This document shows positions 27,894-36,900 of a stretch of 43,232 bases of DNA, piece by piece (position 1 is the stretch's first letter; the number at the start of each line of letters is the position of its first letter). Made by a program: the position numbers and the translations under genes. Below the pieces are notes generated by a model. The model was not told the origin of the DNA. It was given only the letters and a program-made list of their open reading frames with translations, and did no database searches. Source of the stretch: Pasteurellaceae bacterium 15-036681 (lineage in GTDB: Bacteria > Pseudomonadota > Gammaproteobacteria > Enterobacterales > Pasteurellaceae); contig MQVI01000018.1 in the NCBI GenBank assembly GCA_002002485.1, positions 1-43,232 of the forward strand, given 5' to 3'.

Positions 27894-27930
27894 AACCGCT
27901 TAGGTATGATTTTTACCAAGCGGTTTTTTT
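27894..27930 (+). terminator. Terminator with CAAGCGGT core before the tape measure gene
   Basis: AACCGCTT-A-GGTA pairs with TACC-AAGCGGTT, followed by seven T. The right arm contains CCAAGCGGTT, close to the Actinobacillus-type uptake core. Confidence 0.8.
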
Positions 27931-27956
27931 ATTTTCTAAATTATAAGGTAGTTAAT

Positions 27957-30900
27957 ATGTCTGGTTCATTAGGTCGAATGAGTATTCAATTGGATTTAAA
28001 CTCAATTAAATTTCAACAAGGTTTAAATGAAGCTCAAAATCAAGCAAAGAAATTTGTCAATAATACACAAAGAGATCTATCAAGTTTAGAGAAAGCTGTT
28101 CGTAATATATCTAATTCTGTAGCATATTCTAAATGGGATATTCTTGCTAAATATGGTGCGTCTATCGGTAAATCAGCTCTTGAAGCAGCAGAAAGCTACA
28201 CCTCTCTCAAAAACAAAATCTCATTAGTAACACCAGAGCAAGAGAAACAAGCTCTTGCAATGGCAACTATTTTTGATATTTCACAACGCACAAATCAAGT
28301 GCTAGGGGCAACTTCTGATGTTTATTCACGCTTTGCATCTAATGCCGATAGATTAGGACTAAGTCAGAAGCAAGTCGCGTCATTAACAGAAACGGTTTCT
28401 AAAGCTGTTGCAATGTCAGGGGCGAGTGCGGATGAAGCTCAACGTGGTCTAACGCAATTTGGACAAGCTCTAGCAACAGGTTCACTAAAAGGTCAAGATC
28501 TAAACTCCATTATGCAACAAATTCCTGGTCTTGCTGATGCAATAGCGAAAGGTTTAGGCGTTACAACAGGCGAGTTAAAGGAATTGGGAGCAAAGGGCGA
28601 ATTAAGCATTCCTAAAGTCGTTACGGCACTAGAGAACGTGAAAAATCAGGTGGATGCAGATTTTAATAAGCGTATCAAAACTATTTCAGCATCTTTTACT
28701 AACCTACAGAATGCTTTTACTAAATTTGTTGGTGAAACTGATCAAGCATTAGGAGCAACACATAAATTAGCAGAGAGAGTTGAATTTTTCGCAGATAATT
28801 TAGATTCAGTTATTAAATATGTTTCTGCTTTCGCAGCTGCGTTAGCTATAGGTCAATTTGGGAAATATGCGACTAAAATCTACGATATAGGCATTAAAAG
28901 TGCCCAAAATGTACTTTTCCATAAACAAGAAACTGTTGCTATTTATGCTAAAGCGAAAGCAATGCGGGAAGAAGCAGAAAGTCGTCTGAAAGCATTACAA
29001 CGCTCTGAACTGTTAGCTAAAACAGAGCAAAGCCGCATTCGTTTACAACAAGAAATTGCATCACAGACTGCATTAGTTACTAGCCTAACCCAAGCTGAAG
29101 CAACAGCAAAAACCAACCTAGCTACCGCAAATACCTTAGCGGCAAACGCAGCTAAAGGATTACAAAAGGTGATGTCGTTGCTTGGTGGACCAGCAGGGAT
29201 TGTGACGATTGCAGGTGGGGCGTTATTCTATTTTAGCCAACAAGCAGAACAAGCTCGCCAAAAAGCGTTAGATACCGCAGGGGCAAATGATCGCTTAAAA
29301 GAGAGTTATGAGGGGTTAAGTGCAGCTGCGCTTTCGCTCAAAATTAATCAGCAGATGGACGATCTTGCCAATTACGATAAACAAATTCGACAGCTCCAGT
29401 CCGATATCGTTTCACTCGAAGCTAACTGGCATATTTCAGGCTCACCTATTCCTGATAGTGTGAAGAAAGAGGTAGCAGAGCTAAACGATAAAATCTCATT
29501 ATTAAAAGAAAATTCTGCGATTGATTTTTCAGTACTCGAACGACAGCTTGAAGCCCTTGCAACAGCAATGCTTTCAAGCGGTAAGAATATCGATGATGTT
29601 CGCCAAAAGTTTAAAACGCTAGGTGTTGATGCAGGTGAAACCGAATGGATTTTGGCAGGTATTCCTAAAGTTCTAGAAGATGTAAAGAATGGGGCGAAAA
29701 AGGCGGAAGAACACACTCTTGATTTTGCATCAGCATTGAAAAAACTGAATGAGAAATCACAGACAATGCAACAGCGTTTGGAAGTGCTAACCCTAAAAAA
29801 TAAAGGACACGCCAAAGCATCTTATGTGTTAGCAGGACTCTACGAAATGTTAGGGGTTGCAGGTGCAGAATATTCCCAAGTGTTGAACGCTATTGCAAAT
29901 GGTGATGTTGCAGCAGCAGAGTCAGCAGCCAAAGCGATTAATTTATCCGCTGAACAGCTGAATACAATGCTTGAAATGGGTAAGAAAATCGAAGGACTGT
30001 TTGATGTTGACCAAAAAACTCAAACAATTGAGCGTGAAATTAAGCTAAAAGAAAGTAGAACCAAACCATCAAAAACGAAATCTGGAACGAAATCTAAAGC
30101 TGACTACCGCAAGGAGTTTGATAGTTACTTTGACGATCTCAAGAAAACCAATGCAGATACCTTGCAAAATATTGACACTACTCGTGCTAACTCATTACAA
30201 AAGCTTAATGATCTAATCAAAGCAGGCGTAGTATCGCATCAAGAAGCGGAGCAAGCTAAAACGCTGATTACCCAACGTTATTTACGTGAACGAGAAGAAC
30301 TGGCGGAGCGTTATGCGCCACATCTTTCTGCGAAAAATAAAATGCAACGTGATTTGTACAACATTCAGCAACTGCAATCAGGGGGCGATTTATCGAATAT
30401 TGAAGCGATGAATGCCAGTGATCGTGCCAAAATGGAGTATGCACAACAGATTAGCCAAAATGCTGTTTCAGTACAAAACCAAATTAAAGGTATGTATGAC
30501 CCAACTCAAGAGCTACAAAACAGACAAGCACAAGAGTTAGCATTGCTCACTGCATTTAACGACCAAAAATTGATAACGGAAGAAGATTTCCAAAAACGCA
30601 AACAGGAACTTATCAACCGTTTCAATAATGAGCAGACTCAAAAAGATTTGGAGTATTACGCAACCTTTAGCGCAACGATGGGCTCTGCCTTTGATTCAAT
30701 GGCAAATGTGATGGCGAATGCAGCAGGCAAACAGTCGGGGATTTACAAGGCAATGTTTGCAGCAAGTAAAGCCTTTGCAGTGGCTGAATCGCTTATTAAA
30801 ATTAAGCTAGGAATTGCGAATGCAGCATCGTTGCCTTATCCAGCTAATTTAGCTGCAATGGCTAGTGTTGCAACATCAACAGCGAATATCATTTCAACGA

Positions 30901-31304
30901 TTCAAAGTGTACAAATGGGGTATTCATCAGGTGGCTATACTGGCGACGGTGGCAAATTTACCCCAGCAGGTATTGTTCACCGTGGTGAATATGTTATTAC
31001 CAAGGAAGCCACATCTCGTTTAGGCTTGGATTACCTTAACTATCTCAACTACGGCAAGCGTGGTTTTGCTCAAGGTGGTGGAATTGCGGTGCCGAGAGTG
31101 CCAACACTGAAAGGAGAGTATGCTAGCAACCAAGCAGAACAAAATAATGAGGTCAATATCACCATTAATATTGATAAAAGTGGCAACACGGATACGGATG
31201 AACAACAAACCGCACAACAGGGCAAACAGCTCAGTAATTTAATTCGTACTGAAGTCATTGCTGTATTAACGCGCGAAAAACGTGTTGGCGGATTGTTGCA
31301 TTAA
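27957..31304 (+). CDS. Tape measure protein, 1115 aa
   Basis: Start at 27957 (MSGSLGRMSIQLDLNSIKFQQGLNEAQNQAKKF...) behind ATAAGG; an earlier frame start lies within the terminator. The N-terminal tape-measure domain (residues about 70-270) has ESYTSLKNKISLVTPEQ, DVYSRFASNADRLGLSQKQVASLTETVSKAVAMSGASADEAQRGLTQFGQALATGSLKGQDLNSIMQQIPGLADAIAKGLG. Central coiled coils and a hydrophobic stretch (LLGGPAGIVTIAGGALFYF) follow; the Gly-rich C-terminus (SSGGYTGDGGKFTPAGIVHRGEYVITKEATSRLG) is standard. It fixes tail length, probably about 160 nm by its size (inference), and helps DNA entry. Confidence 0.93.
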   Translation: MSGSLGRMSIQLDLNSIKFQQGLNEAQNQAKKFVNNTQRDLSSLEKAVRNISNSVAYSKWDILAKYGASIGKSALEAAESYTSLKNKISLVTPEQEKQALAMATIFDISQRTNQVLGATSDVYSRFASNADRLGLSQKQVASLTETVSKAVAMSGASADEAQRGLTQFGQALATGSLKGQDLNSIMQQIPGLADAIAKGLGVTTGELKELGAKGELSIPKVVTALENVKNQVDADFNKRIKTISASFTNLQNAFTKFVGETDQALGATHKLAERVEFFADNLDSVIKYVSAFAAALAIGQFGKYATKIYDIGIKSAQNVLFHKQETVAIYAKAKAMREEAESRLKALQRSELLAKTEQSRIRLQQEIASQTALVTSLTQAEATAKTNLATANTLAANAAKGLQKVMSLLGGPAGIVTIAGGALFYFSQQAEQARQKALDTAGANDRLKESYEGLSAAALSLKINQQMDDLANYDKQIRQLQSDIVSLEANWHISGSPIPDSVKKEVAELNDKISLLKENSAIDFSVLERQLEALATAMLSSGKNIDDVRQKFKTLGVDAGETEWILAGIPKVLEDVKNGAKKAEEHTLDFASALKKLNEKSQTMQQRLEVLTLKNKGHAKASYVLAGLYEMLGVAGAEYSQVLNAIANGDVAAAESAAKAINLSAEQLNTMLEMGKKIEGLFDVDQKTQTIEREIKLKESRTKPSKTKSGTKSKADYRKEFDSYFDDLKKTNADTLQNIDTTRANSLQKLNDLIKAGVVSHQEAEQAKTLITQRYLREREELAERYAPHLSAKNKMQRDLYNIQQLQSGGDLSNIEAMNASDRAKMEYAQQISQNAVSVQNQIKGMYDPTQELQNRQAQELALLTAFNDQKLITEEDFQKRKQELINRFNNEQTQKDLEYYATFSATMGSAFDSMANVMANAAGKQSGIYKAMFAASKAFAVAESLIKIKLGIANAASLPYPANLAAMASVATSTANIISTIQSVQMGYSSGGYTGDGGKFTPAGIVHRGEYVITKEATSRLGLDYLNYLNYGKRGFAQGGGIAVPRVPTLKGEYASNQAEQNNEVNITINIDKSGNTDTDEQQTAQQGKQLSNLIRTEVIAVLTREKRVGGLLH

Positions 31305-31318
31305 ACGTTAAAAAACAA

Positions 31319-31351
31319 AACCCTAGAAACTGGTAATTTCTAGGGTTTTTT
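31319..31351 (+). terminator. Terminator heading cassette copy C
   Basis: Stem AACCCTAGAAA/TTTCTAGGGTT, 7-base loop, T tail, then CATTCCAATTAA and AAAGGAACAAAATC before ATG 31389. Third copy of the cassette layout. Confidence 0.85.
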
Positions 31352-31388
31352 CATTCCAATTAAGAGAGATTTAAAAGGAACAAAATCT

Positions 31389-31598
31389 ATGCAAGATTAT
31401 AACAGTCTTCATAACGTAATCAAACTTATTTTAGGTTTCTTCATCGGGGGAAATATGAGTGAACAAGGTGCTGATAAAGCAGGAAAAGATATTGCAACAG
31501 GGCTACGATTTTTATTTCAGAGCTTGGGAATGGCTATCTTTTTAGGTGTAATTTTATGGCTTTTACCTGATTTAATTAATTCAATTCGTTGGTGGTAA
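31389..31598 (+). CDS. Small single-helix membrane protein, cassette C, 69 aa
   Basis: ATG at 31389 behind AAAGGAACAAAATC; an internal start at 31453 (MSEQG...) preceded by GGGGGAAA is also possible. The segment GGNMSEQGADKAGKDIATG matches the cassette A protein, and the end GMAIFLGVILWLLPDLINSIRWW matches the cassette B protein, so this member links the other two. The final TGGTGGTAA lies two bases before the next ATG and provides its ribosome binding site. It sits between the tape measure and minor tail genes. Function unknown. Confidence 0.7.
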   Translation: MQDYNSLHNVIKLILGFFIGGNMSEQGADKAGKDIATGLRFLFQSLGMAIFLGVILWLLPDLINSIRWW

Positions 31599-31599
31599 T

Positions 31600-31926
31600 A
31601 TGACATTACAAACTCTCCCATTCTGCCCACAACCGAATTACTCGGTTGAAAGCGAACCACGCAGAAAAGTAAATCAGTTCGGTGATGGTTATCAACAGCG
31701 GATTGTGGATGGACTTAATCCATTGCAACGCAAATTTAGCCTTAACTTTAATCTCAAGCATACAAAAGCGGTCATTTTAGACCGCTTTTTTGCTAATCAC
31801 GGAGGAGTAAAAGCTTTTTATTTTCGCCACGGTACGGAGCAAGTCAAAGTCGTTTGCCCGAAATGGTCGCAGACTACAGGCAAAACTCACACGCAATTTA
31901 ACTGCGAATTTGAAGAGGTGATCTGA
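31600..31926 (+). CDS. Minor tail protein M-like, 108 aa
   Basis: ATG at 31600, two bases after the cassette C gene. The sequence TLPFCPQPNYSVESEPRRKVNQFGDGYQQRIVDGLNPLQRKFSLNFNLKHTKAVILDRFFANHGGVKAFYFRHG...VVCPKWSQTTGKTHTQFNCEFEEV is the Phage_min_tail (lambda M) family, part of the tail tip ring. The codons for KAVILDRFF contain a terminator-like hairpin (31764). It overlaps the L gene by one base. Confidence 0.92.
   Translation: MTLQTLPFCPQPNYSVESEPRRKVNQFGDGYQQRIVDGLNPLQRKFSLNFNLKHTKAVILDRFFANHGGVKAFYFRHGTEQVKVVCPKWSQTTGKTHTQFNCEFEEVI
31764..31791 (+). other. Terminator-like hairpin inside the M gene
   Basis: Perfect 10-bp stem AAAAGCGGTC/GACCGCTTTT, loop ATTTTA, six T in the right arm and tail. 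It is composed of two inverted AAGCGGTC cores, like Pasteurellaceae intergenic terminators, yet lies in coding sequence. Confidence 0.6.
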
Positions 31927-32660
31927 TGCCTAAACTTATCCCACAAAAAATGGCAAATGAGCTACCGAAACTGGAACAAGGGGCATTAGTAGAGTTATGG
32001 GAAATTGACCTACATCAAATTAGCTCAACACGTGATGGCGACCAAAAGGGCGAATGTCTACGATTCCACAATGGCTTAACACAAGGCGGACGTAACTTAA
32101 TCTGGAAAGGAGAAGAGTATCAAGCTTATGCAATTAAAGCAGATGGCTTCGACCTATCTGGGCAAGGACCAAGTGCGCGTCCTACTCTTACCGTCTCGAA
32201 TTTATATGGTATTGTGACTGCATTAGTAGCGGAATTTGGGCAAGGCATTGGTGCAAAAGTGGTTCGTAGGCTTGTCTATGCGCAATATCTGGACGCCGTC
32301 AATTTCCCAGAAGGCAATCCGAAAGCTGATCCAATTCAAGAGGCGGTTAGCTTTTTTATTATCGAGCAACTCAAACAGCTTGACGACACCGTAGCAGTAT
32401 TCGAACTTGCATCACCGGCTGAAACCGATTCGGCACGTATACCGCTATTAATGATTACCTCAGACGTGTGTATTTGGCAATACCGCTCCGCACAATGTGG
32501 CTACACAGGCCCTGCGGTGGCAGATGAATACGACAACCCCACCAGTGATCGTAAAAAAGATAAATGTTCTCACTGCTTGCGAGGTTGTAAATTACGGTGG
32601 GGCAACACAGCCATTTTACCTTTTGGCGGATTTCCAAGTACCACCCAATATGGAGCTTAA
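31926..32660 (+). CDS. Minor tail protein L-like with Fe-S cysteines, 244 aa
   Basis: ATG at 31926. LEQGALVELWEIDLHQI...CLRFHNGLTQGGRNLIWKGEEYQAYAIKADGFDLSGQGPSARPTLTVSNLYGIVTALVAEFGQ and the C-terminal CIWQYRSAQCGYTGPAV...DKCSHCLRGCKLRWG match the lambda L family. The four C-terminal cysteines fit the iron-sulfur site known for lambda L. It is a tail-tip component placed between M and K, and its stop abuts the K start. Confidence 0.93.
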   Translation: MPKLIPQKMANELPKLEQGALVELWEIDLHQISSTRDGDQKGECLRFHNGLTQGGRNLIWKGEEYQAYAIKADGFDLSGQGPSARPTLTVSNLYGIVTALVAEFGQGIGAKVVRRLVYAQYLDAVNFPEGNPKADPIQEAVSFFIIEQLKQLDDTVAVFELASPAETDSARIPLLMITSDVCIWQYRSAQCGYTGPAVADEYDNPTSDRKKDKCSHCLRGCKLRWGNTAILPFGGFPSTTQYGA

Positions 32661-33437
32661 ATGACAATCTCAGCACAACTTAAAAGCGACATTATTGCAC
32701 ATGCAAAACAGTCAGAACCGCAGGAATCCTGCGGTTTTGTTATTTTGGGCTATTTAGATGACCAACCTTTTTATTTACCCTGTGAAAATCAATCGGCAGA
32801 TCCATGCCATTATTTTGAAATCGGTGCGGATGATTGGGTGAAAGCCGACCAACTAGGTGAAGTGATAGCTGTAGTACATTCTCACCCTGATTCAGACACT
32901 GAAAAAGGCCTGCCGTATTTATCCACCGCAGATCGAGAGTGCCAAGTACAGCTTAATTTACCATTTTGGTTGGTGTGTGGTGATGATGTGCGAATTTTCC
33001 GCCCAATTCCACCGCTTGTCGGACGTAGCTTTATCAATCAGCAACAAGATTGCCGAGTGTTATGCCTTGATGCCTATATGCTCGCAGGGTTAGACATTGA
33101 ACAGTCCGAATTACGCTATGATTTTGAATGGTTCGAACAAGGCGAAAATCTGTATGAACAGTATTTGCTAAAAGGTGGATTTGTAAAATTATCCCCCGAA
33201 GAGAGCGCTTGCTTGGGCGATGTTGTGTTATTGCAAGTGGGCAGTCCTGTACCGAATCATGCAGGGATTTATCTTGGCAATCAACAAATGTTACACCATA
33301 GCCTCAACCGTCTTTCGGCACGAGTGCCCTACGATGGATTTTGGTTGGAGCAAACACACTCAATTTGGAGACACAAAACGTGGTTACAGTTAAATTTTAC
33401 GGCAATCTTAAACGATTTAATGATCCGCAAGGGATAA
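32661..33437 (+). CDS. Tail assembly protein K-like, JAMM plus NlpC/P60, 258 aa
   Basis: ATG at 32661. The N-terminal JAB/MPN domain has E22 (PQESCGFVIL) and the zinc motif H73-S-H75...S-x-A-D91 (VVHSHPDSDTEKGLPYLSTADREC). The C-terminal NlpC/P60 peptidase starts with QQQDCRVLCLDAYML, with Cys131 as likely nucleophile, and continues DVVLLQVGSPVPNHAGIYLGNQQMLHHS. This two-domain layout is that of lambda K, which trims a tail component and may cut murein. The last 58 bases overlap the I gene. Confidence 0.93.
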   Translation: MTISAQLKSDIIAHAKQSEPQESCGFVILGYLDDQPFYLPCENQSADPCHYFEIGADDWVKADQLGEVIAVVHSHPDSDTEKGLPYLSTADRECQVQLNLPFWLVCGDDVRIFRPIPPLVGRSFINQQQDCRVLCLDAYMLAGLDIEQSELRYDFEWFEQGENLYEQYLLKGGFVKLSPEESACLGDVVLLQVGSPVPNHAGIYLGNQQMLHHSLNRLSARVPYDGFWLEQTHSIWRHKTWLQLNFTAILNDLMIRKG

Positions 33438-33952
33438 GTTTTGAGGCTGAAAGTTTCCGTGAATTGATGAGCGGATTACTTTCACAATTGCCAGATTTAT
33501 CGCAGATCTTACGCAAAGGCTATTACAAAGTACGCATTGGTAAATGCTACTTAAACAGCGAGCAAATACAAGCAAACCCACAATTTGACCGCGATTGCAC
33601 AGTGCATATTACGCCTGTTGTCGCTGGAGCAGGAAAAGCTGGAGGGGTACTTTCAGCAGTGGCTGGTATTGTCTTAATTGTAGTGGGAGTGGTGACTCAA
33701 CAATATTACTTAGCAGGTTATGGCGCAGGATTACTGTTTGGTGGTGCCGTAATGCTGATGACAAAAGTGCCGAAAATACAAAATGGGGTGAGTGAAGGTG
33801 AGAAAAAGCAGAGCACCTCGTTCTCAAACATTCGTAACCTAAGCCCACAAGGGCGCGCGATCCCCTTGCTTTACGGCAAAATGATGACAAGCCTTGTGCT
33901 GATTTCACAAGGTGTAACCGCATTTGATGATATTGATGAAATAGGAGGCTAA
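33380..33952 (+). CDS. Tail assembly protein I-like, 190 aa
   Basis: I place the start at GTG 33380 (VVTVKFYGNLKRFND...) because lambda-I-type proteins begin with this strand and GGAG lies nine bases before. A ubiquitin-like N-terminus is followed by two hydrophobic segments (VLSAVAGIVLIVVGVVTQQYYLAGYGAGLLFGGAVMLMT) and the conserved end FSNIRNLSPQGRAIPLLYGKMMTSLVLISQGVTAFD. It acts with K and L in assembling the tip but is not thought to stay in the virion. Confidence 0.88.
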   Translation: MVTVKFYGNLKRFNDPQGISFEAESFRELMSGLLSQLPDLSQILRKGYYKVRIGKCYLNSEQIQANPQFDRDCTVHITPVVAGAGKAGGVLSAVAGIVLIVVGVVTQQYYLAGYGAGLLFGGAVMLMTKVPKIQNGVSEGEKKQSTSFSNIRNLSPQGRAIPLLYGKMMTSLVLISQGVTAFDDIDEIGG

Positions 33953-33954
33953 CA

Positions 33955-36900
33955 ATGGGTGGCAGTAGTGATGGTGGCGGTGGTCGCACGCCTTATGAGG
34001 CACCAGATTCATTGAGATCAGCTCAATGTTTACGTGCAATCGGATTAATCTCGTTAGGACCGATAAAAGGTTCGGTGGATAAATGGAAATCGACCTATTT
34101 TGATAATACCCCAATTCAAAATGAAGATGGTAGCTACAATTTTAAAAATACCGATATTCAATTTACCCTTGGTACACAAGACCAGCTACCGTTAAAAGGG
34201 TTCGAAAAATCCGAGCGCGAAGTACCAGTAAGTACCGAAATTAAGCATGCACACCCTTTGACACGTAGTGTTATCGATCCTGATGTTGACAGCATTCGCT
34301 TAACACTTGGTGTGAATGCGCTGTTTGAACAGAACGATCAGGGCGATACAAATGGCACATCAGTCAGTTTTGAGGTGTTAATTAATGGACAATCCCGAAA
34401 AATTTACAGTATCAATGGTAAATCTTCTTCGCGTTTTTACCGTAGTTATTTAATTAATAATTTACCACCTAAACCTTTTACCATTACTGTTAAACGTACG
34501 ACACCAGACAGTAAAAGCCAACGTCTTCAGAATGGTACGACGTGGGTCAGTTACACAGAGATTATCAATACTCGACTCTCTTACCCAAATATGGCGATTG
34601 TGGGGATTAAAACCGATTCACGTTATAACCCGAACTTTCCAAATATTAATTTTCTGCTCTATGGACGTATTGTCAAAGTGCCAAGTAACTATAATCCTGA
34701 GGATCGCACTTACACAGGTGGACTTTGGAAAGGAGACTTCAAAAATGCGTGGACAAATAACCCTGCGTGGGTTTTTTACGACTTAGTCACAAACCGTCTA
34801 GCAGGACTAGGGCAACGTATTTCGGATTATGGGCTGGATAAATTTCAGCTCTATCAAATTGCACAATATTGCGATCAACTTGTTCCGGACGGTTATGGTG
34901 GCGAAGAACCACGAATGGTAGCAAATCTTTGGTTGACAGAGCAACGTAATGCTTATGATGTTATTGCTGATATGGCATCTGTATTCCGTGCGATTGTGGT
35001 ATGGAATGGCACGCAACTCTCTGCGGTGCAAGATCGCCCAACAGATCCTGTTTATAGCTACAACACAAGTAACGTCATTGACGGTAAATTTACTCGTCAA
35101 TATGCACCTCTTAAATCAATTTATACCGCTGTGGAGGTCGAATATGCCGATGAACGCAATATGTATCAAAAAGCAATTGAATACGTTGCAGATGATGCAA
35201 TGATTGCGCGCTACGGCTACAACGTGAAAAAAATTGTAGCGTTTGCTTGTACATCGCGTGGTCAAGCAAAACGTTATGGCAAATGGGTGTTAGAAACATC
35301 TCGTCTTGAGCAATGCACCATTACCTTTAATGTGGGGCGCGAAGGTTTGCGTCATTTACCAGGGGATATTATCGAAGTAGCGGACAACTATTTTGCAGGC
35401 ACAAATTTAGCAGGAAGAGTGCTTGCCGTTGATGGACGTAAAATTACTCTAGATCGTCCGATTGAATTACAGGCAAATAGTTATTTCAGCTACATAGATA
35501 GCAATCAACAGCAAATTCGCCTGAAAATTCAGAGTGTTGATCCAACGAATTCAGCTATTATCACCTTAGACTCAGTCCCGAAGAATATCTCGGAAGACAG
35601 TGCTTGGGCATTGCAAACTCCCATAGTTAGTACACAGCTTTACCGTGCTATTGGAGTGACAGAAAATGAGAAAGACAGCTACACCATCACCGCTTTACAA
35701 CATGAACCACAAAAGCAGGCGATTGTTGATAATGGCGCAGTGTTCGAACCAGTTGCGGAGAGCTTACATAATTTGCCACAAGTTCAAGATATTCACATTC
35801 AATTTAACGAAAACCGAGCTTCGATTTCAGCTTATGTAACAGGCGGAGAGGGTAGTGTTAAATATGACATTCGCATTTATAAAGATGGTAATTTATACCG
35901 CATTGAACTTGGCAAAACAAATCCCGAAATTGAGTTAGATGACTTGCCTGATGGTGAATATAGTGTTGTCGTCCTCGTACGTAGTGCCCAAGGCGTATTG
36001 CTCAGCGAAAAAACGCAAACCTTTGTGATAAGTCGACCGCCTGTACCGCAAAATGTGAACGTAATTGGCGGTCTATCGGATATTACTATCTCGTGGGATT
36101 ATGTCGATGATATTACTCAAACGGAAATTTGGGTGAGCGAGCAAGACGATATTAAAACCGCAAAACGTGTAGCGAAAGTGCTTGCCAATATTTATAGCCA
36201 TAACGTTGGCGCACGTCAGACTCGCTATTACTGGGTACGCCATACACGCGGTCAGAATATTGGTGCGTTTTATCAAGAGACAGGATTGAGCGCAACTACT
36301 GGAGCAGATATTGATGCAGAGTTAGCTGTGCTTAACGAAAAACTCTCGAAAAATATCATTGATGAGGTGTTTGATGTTGCAGCACCTGCTCGTAAACTTG
36401 AGTTAATCAAGACGGTTGATGAGTTAGATGTTGATAAGTTCTTGGAGGTTAAAAATGTTTATAACCAACAAGACGGAAAACTGTACACTTGGGATGGTAC
36501 GAAATATACAACCAAAGTACCATTTGGTGATATTGAAGGGGTTATTCCAAAGTCACAACTGGATGAATCATTACTCAATGAGTTAACTAACAACACTCAA
36601 GCTATCAAAGATGAGTCATTAGCTCGCACTAATGCAATCCGAGATGAGAGTGTCAATCGTACCAAGGCTATTCAAGCTGAAAGTACTAAGATAACAGCAC
36701 TTATTCAGGCGGAAGCGTCTACTCGAGGTACTGCGATTACTGCATTGCAAAATGTAGATAAACAGCAAGCTCAACAGATCTCAACAGTTACTGCAAAAGC
36801 AGACAATGCGTTATCAGGTTTACAAGCGGAACAAACAGCACGTATTGAGGGTGATAAAGCTGAAGCAACAGCTCGCAATGCGTTAACTGCACGCGTAGCA

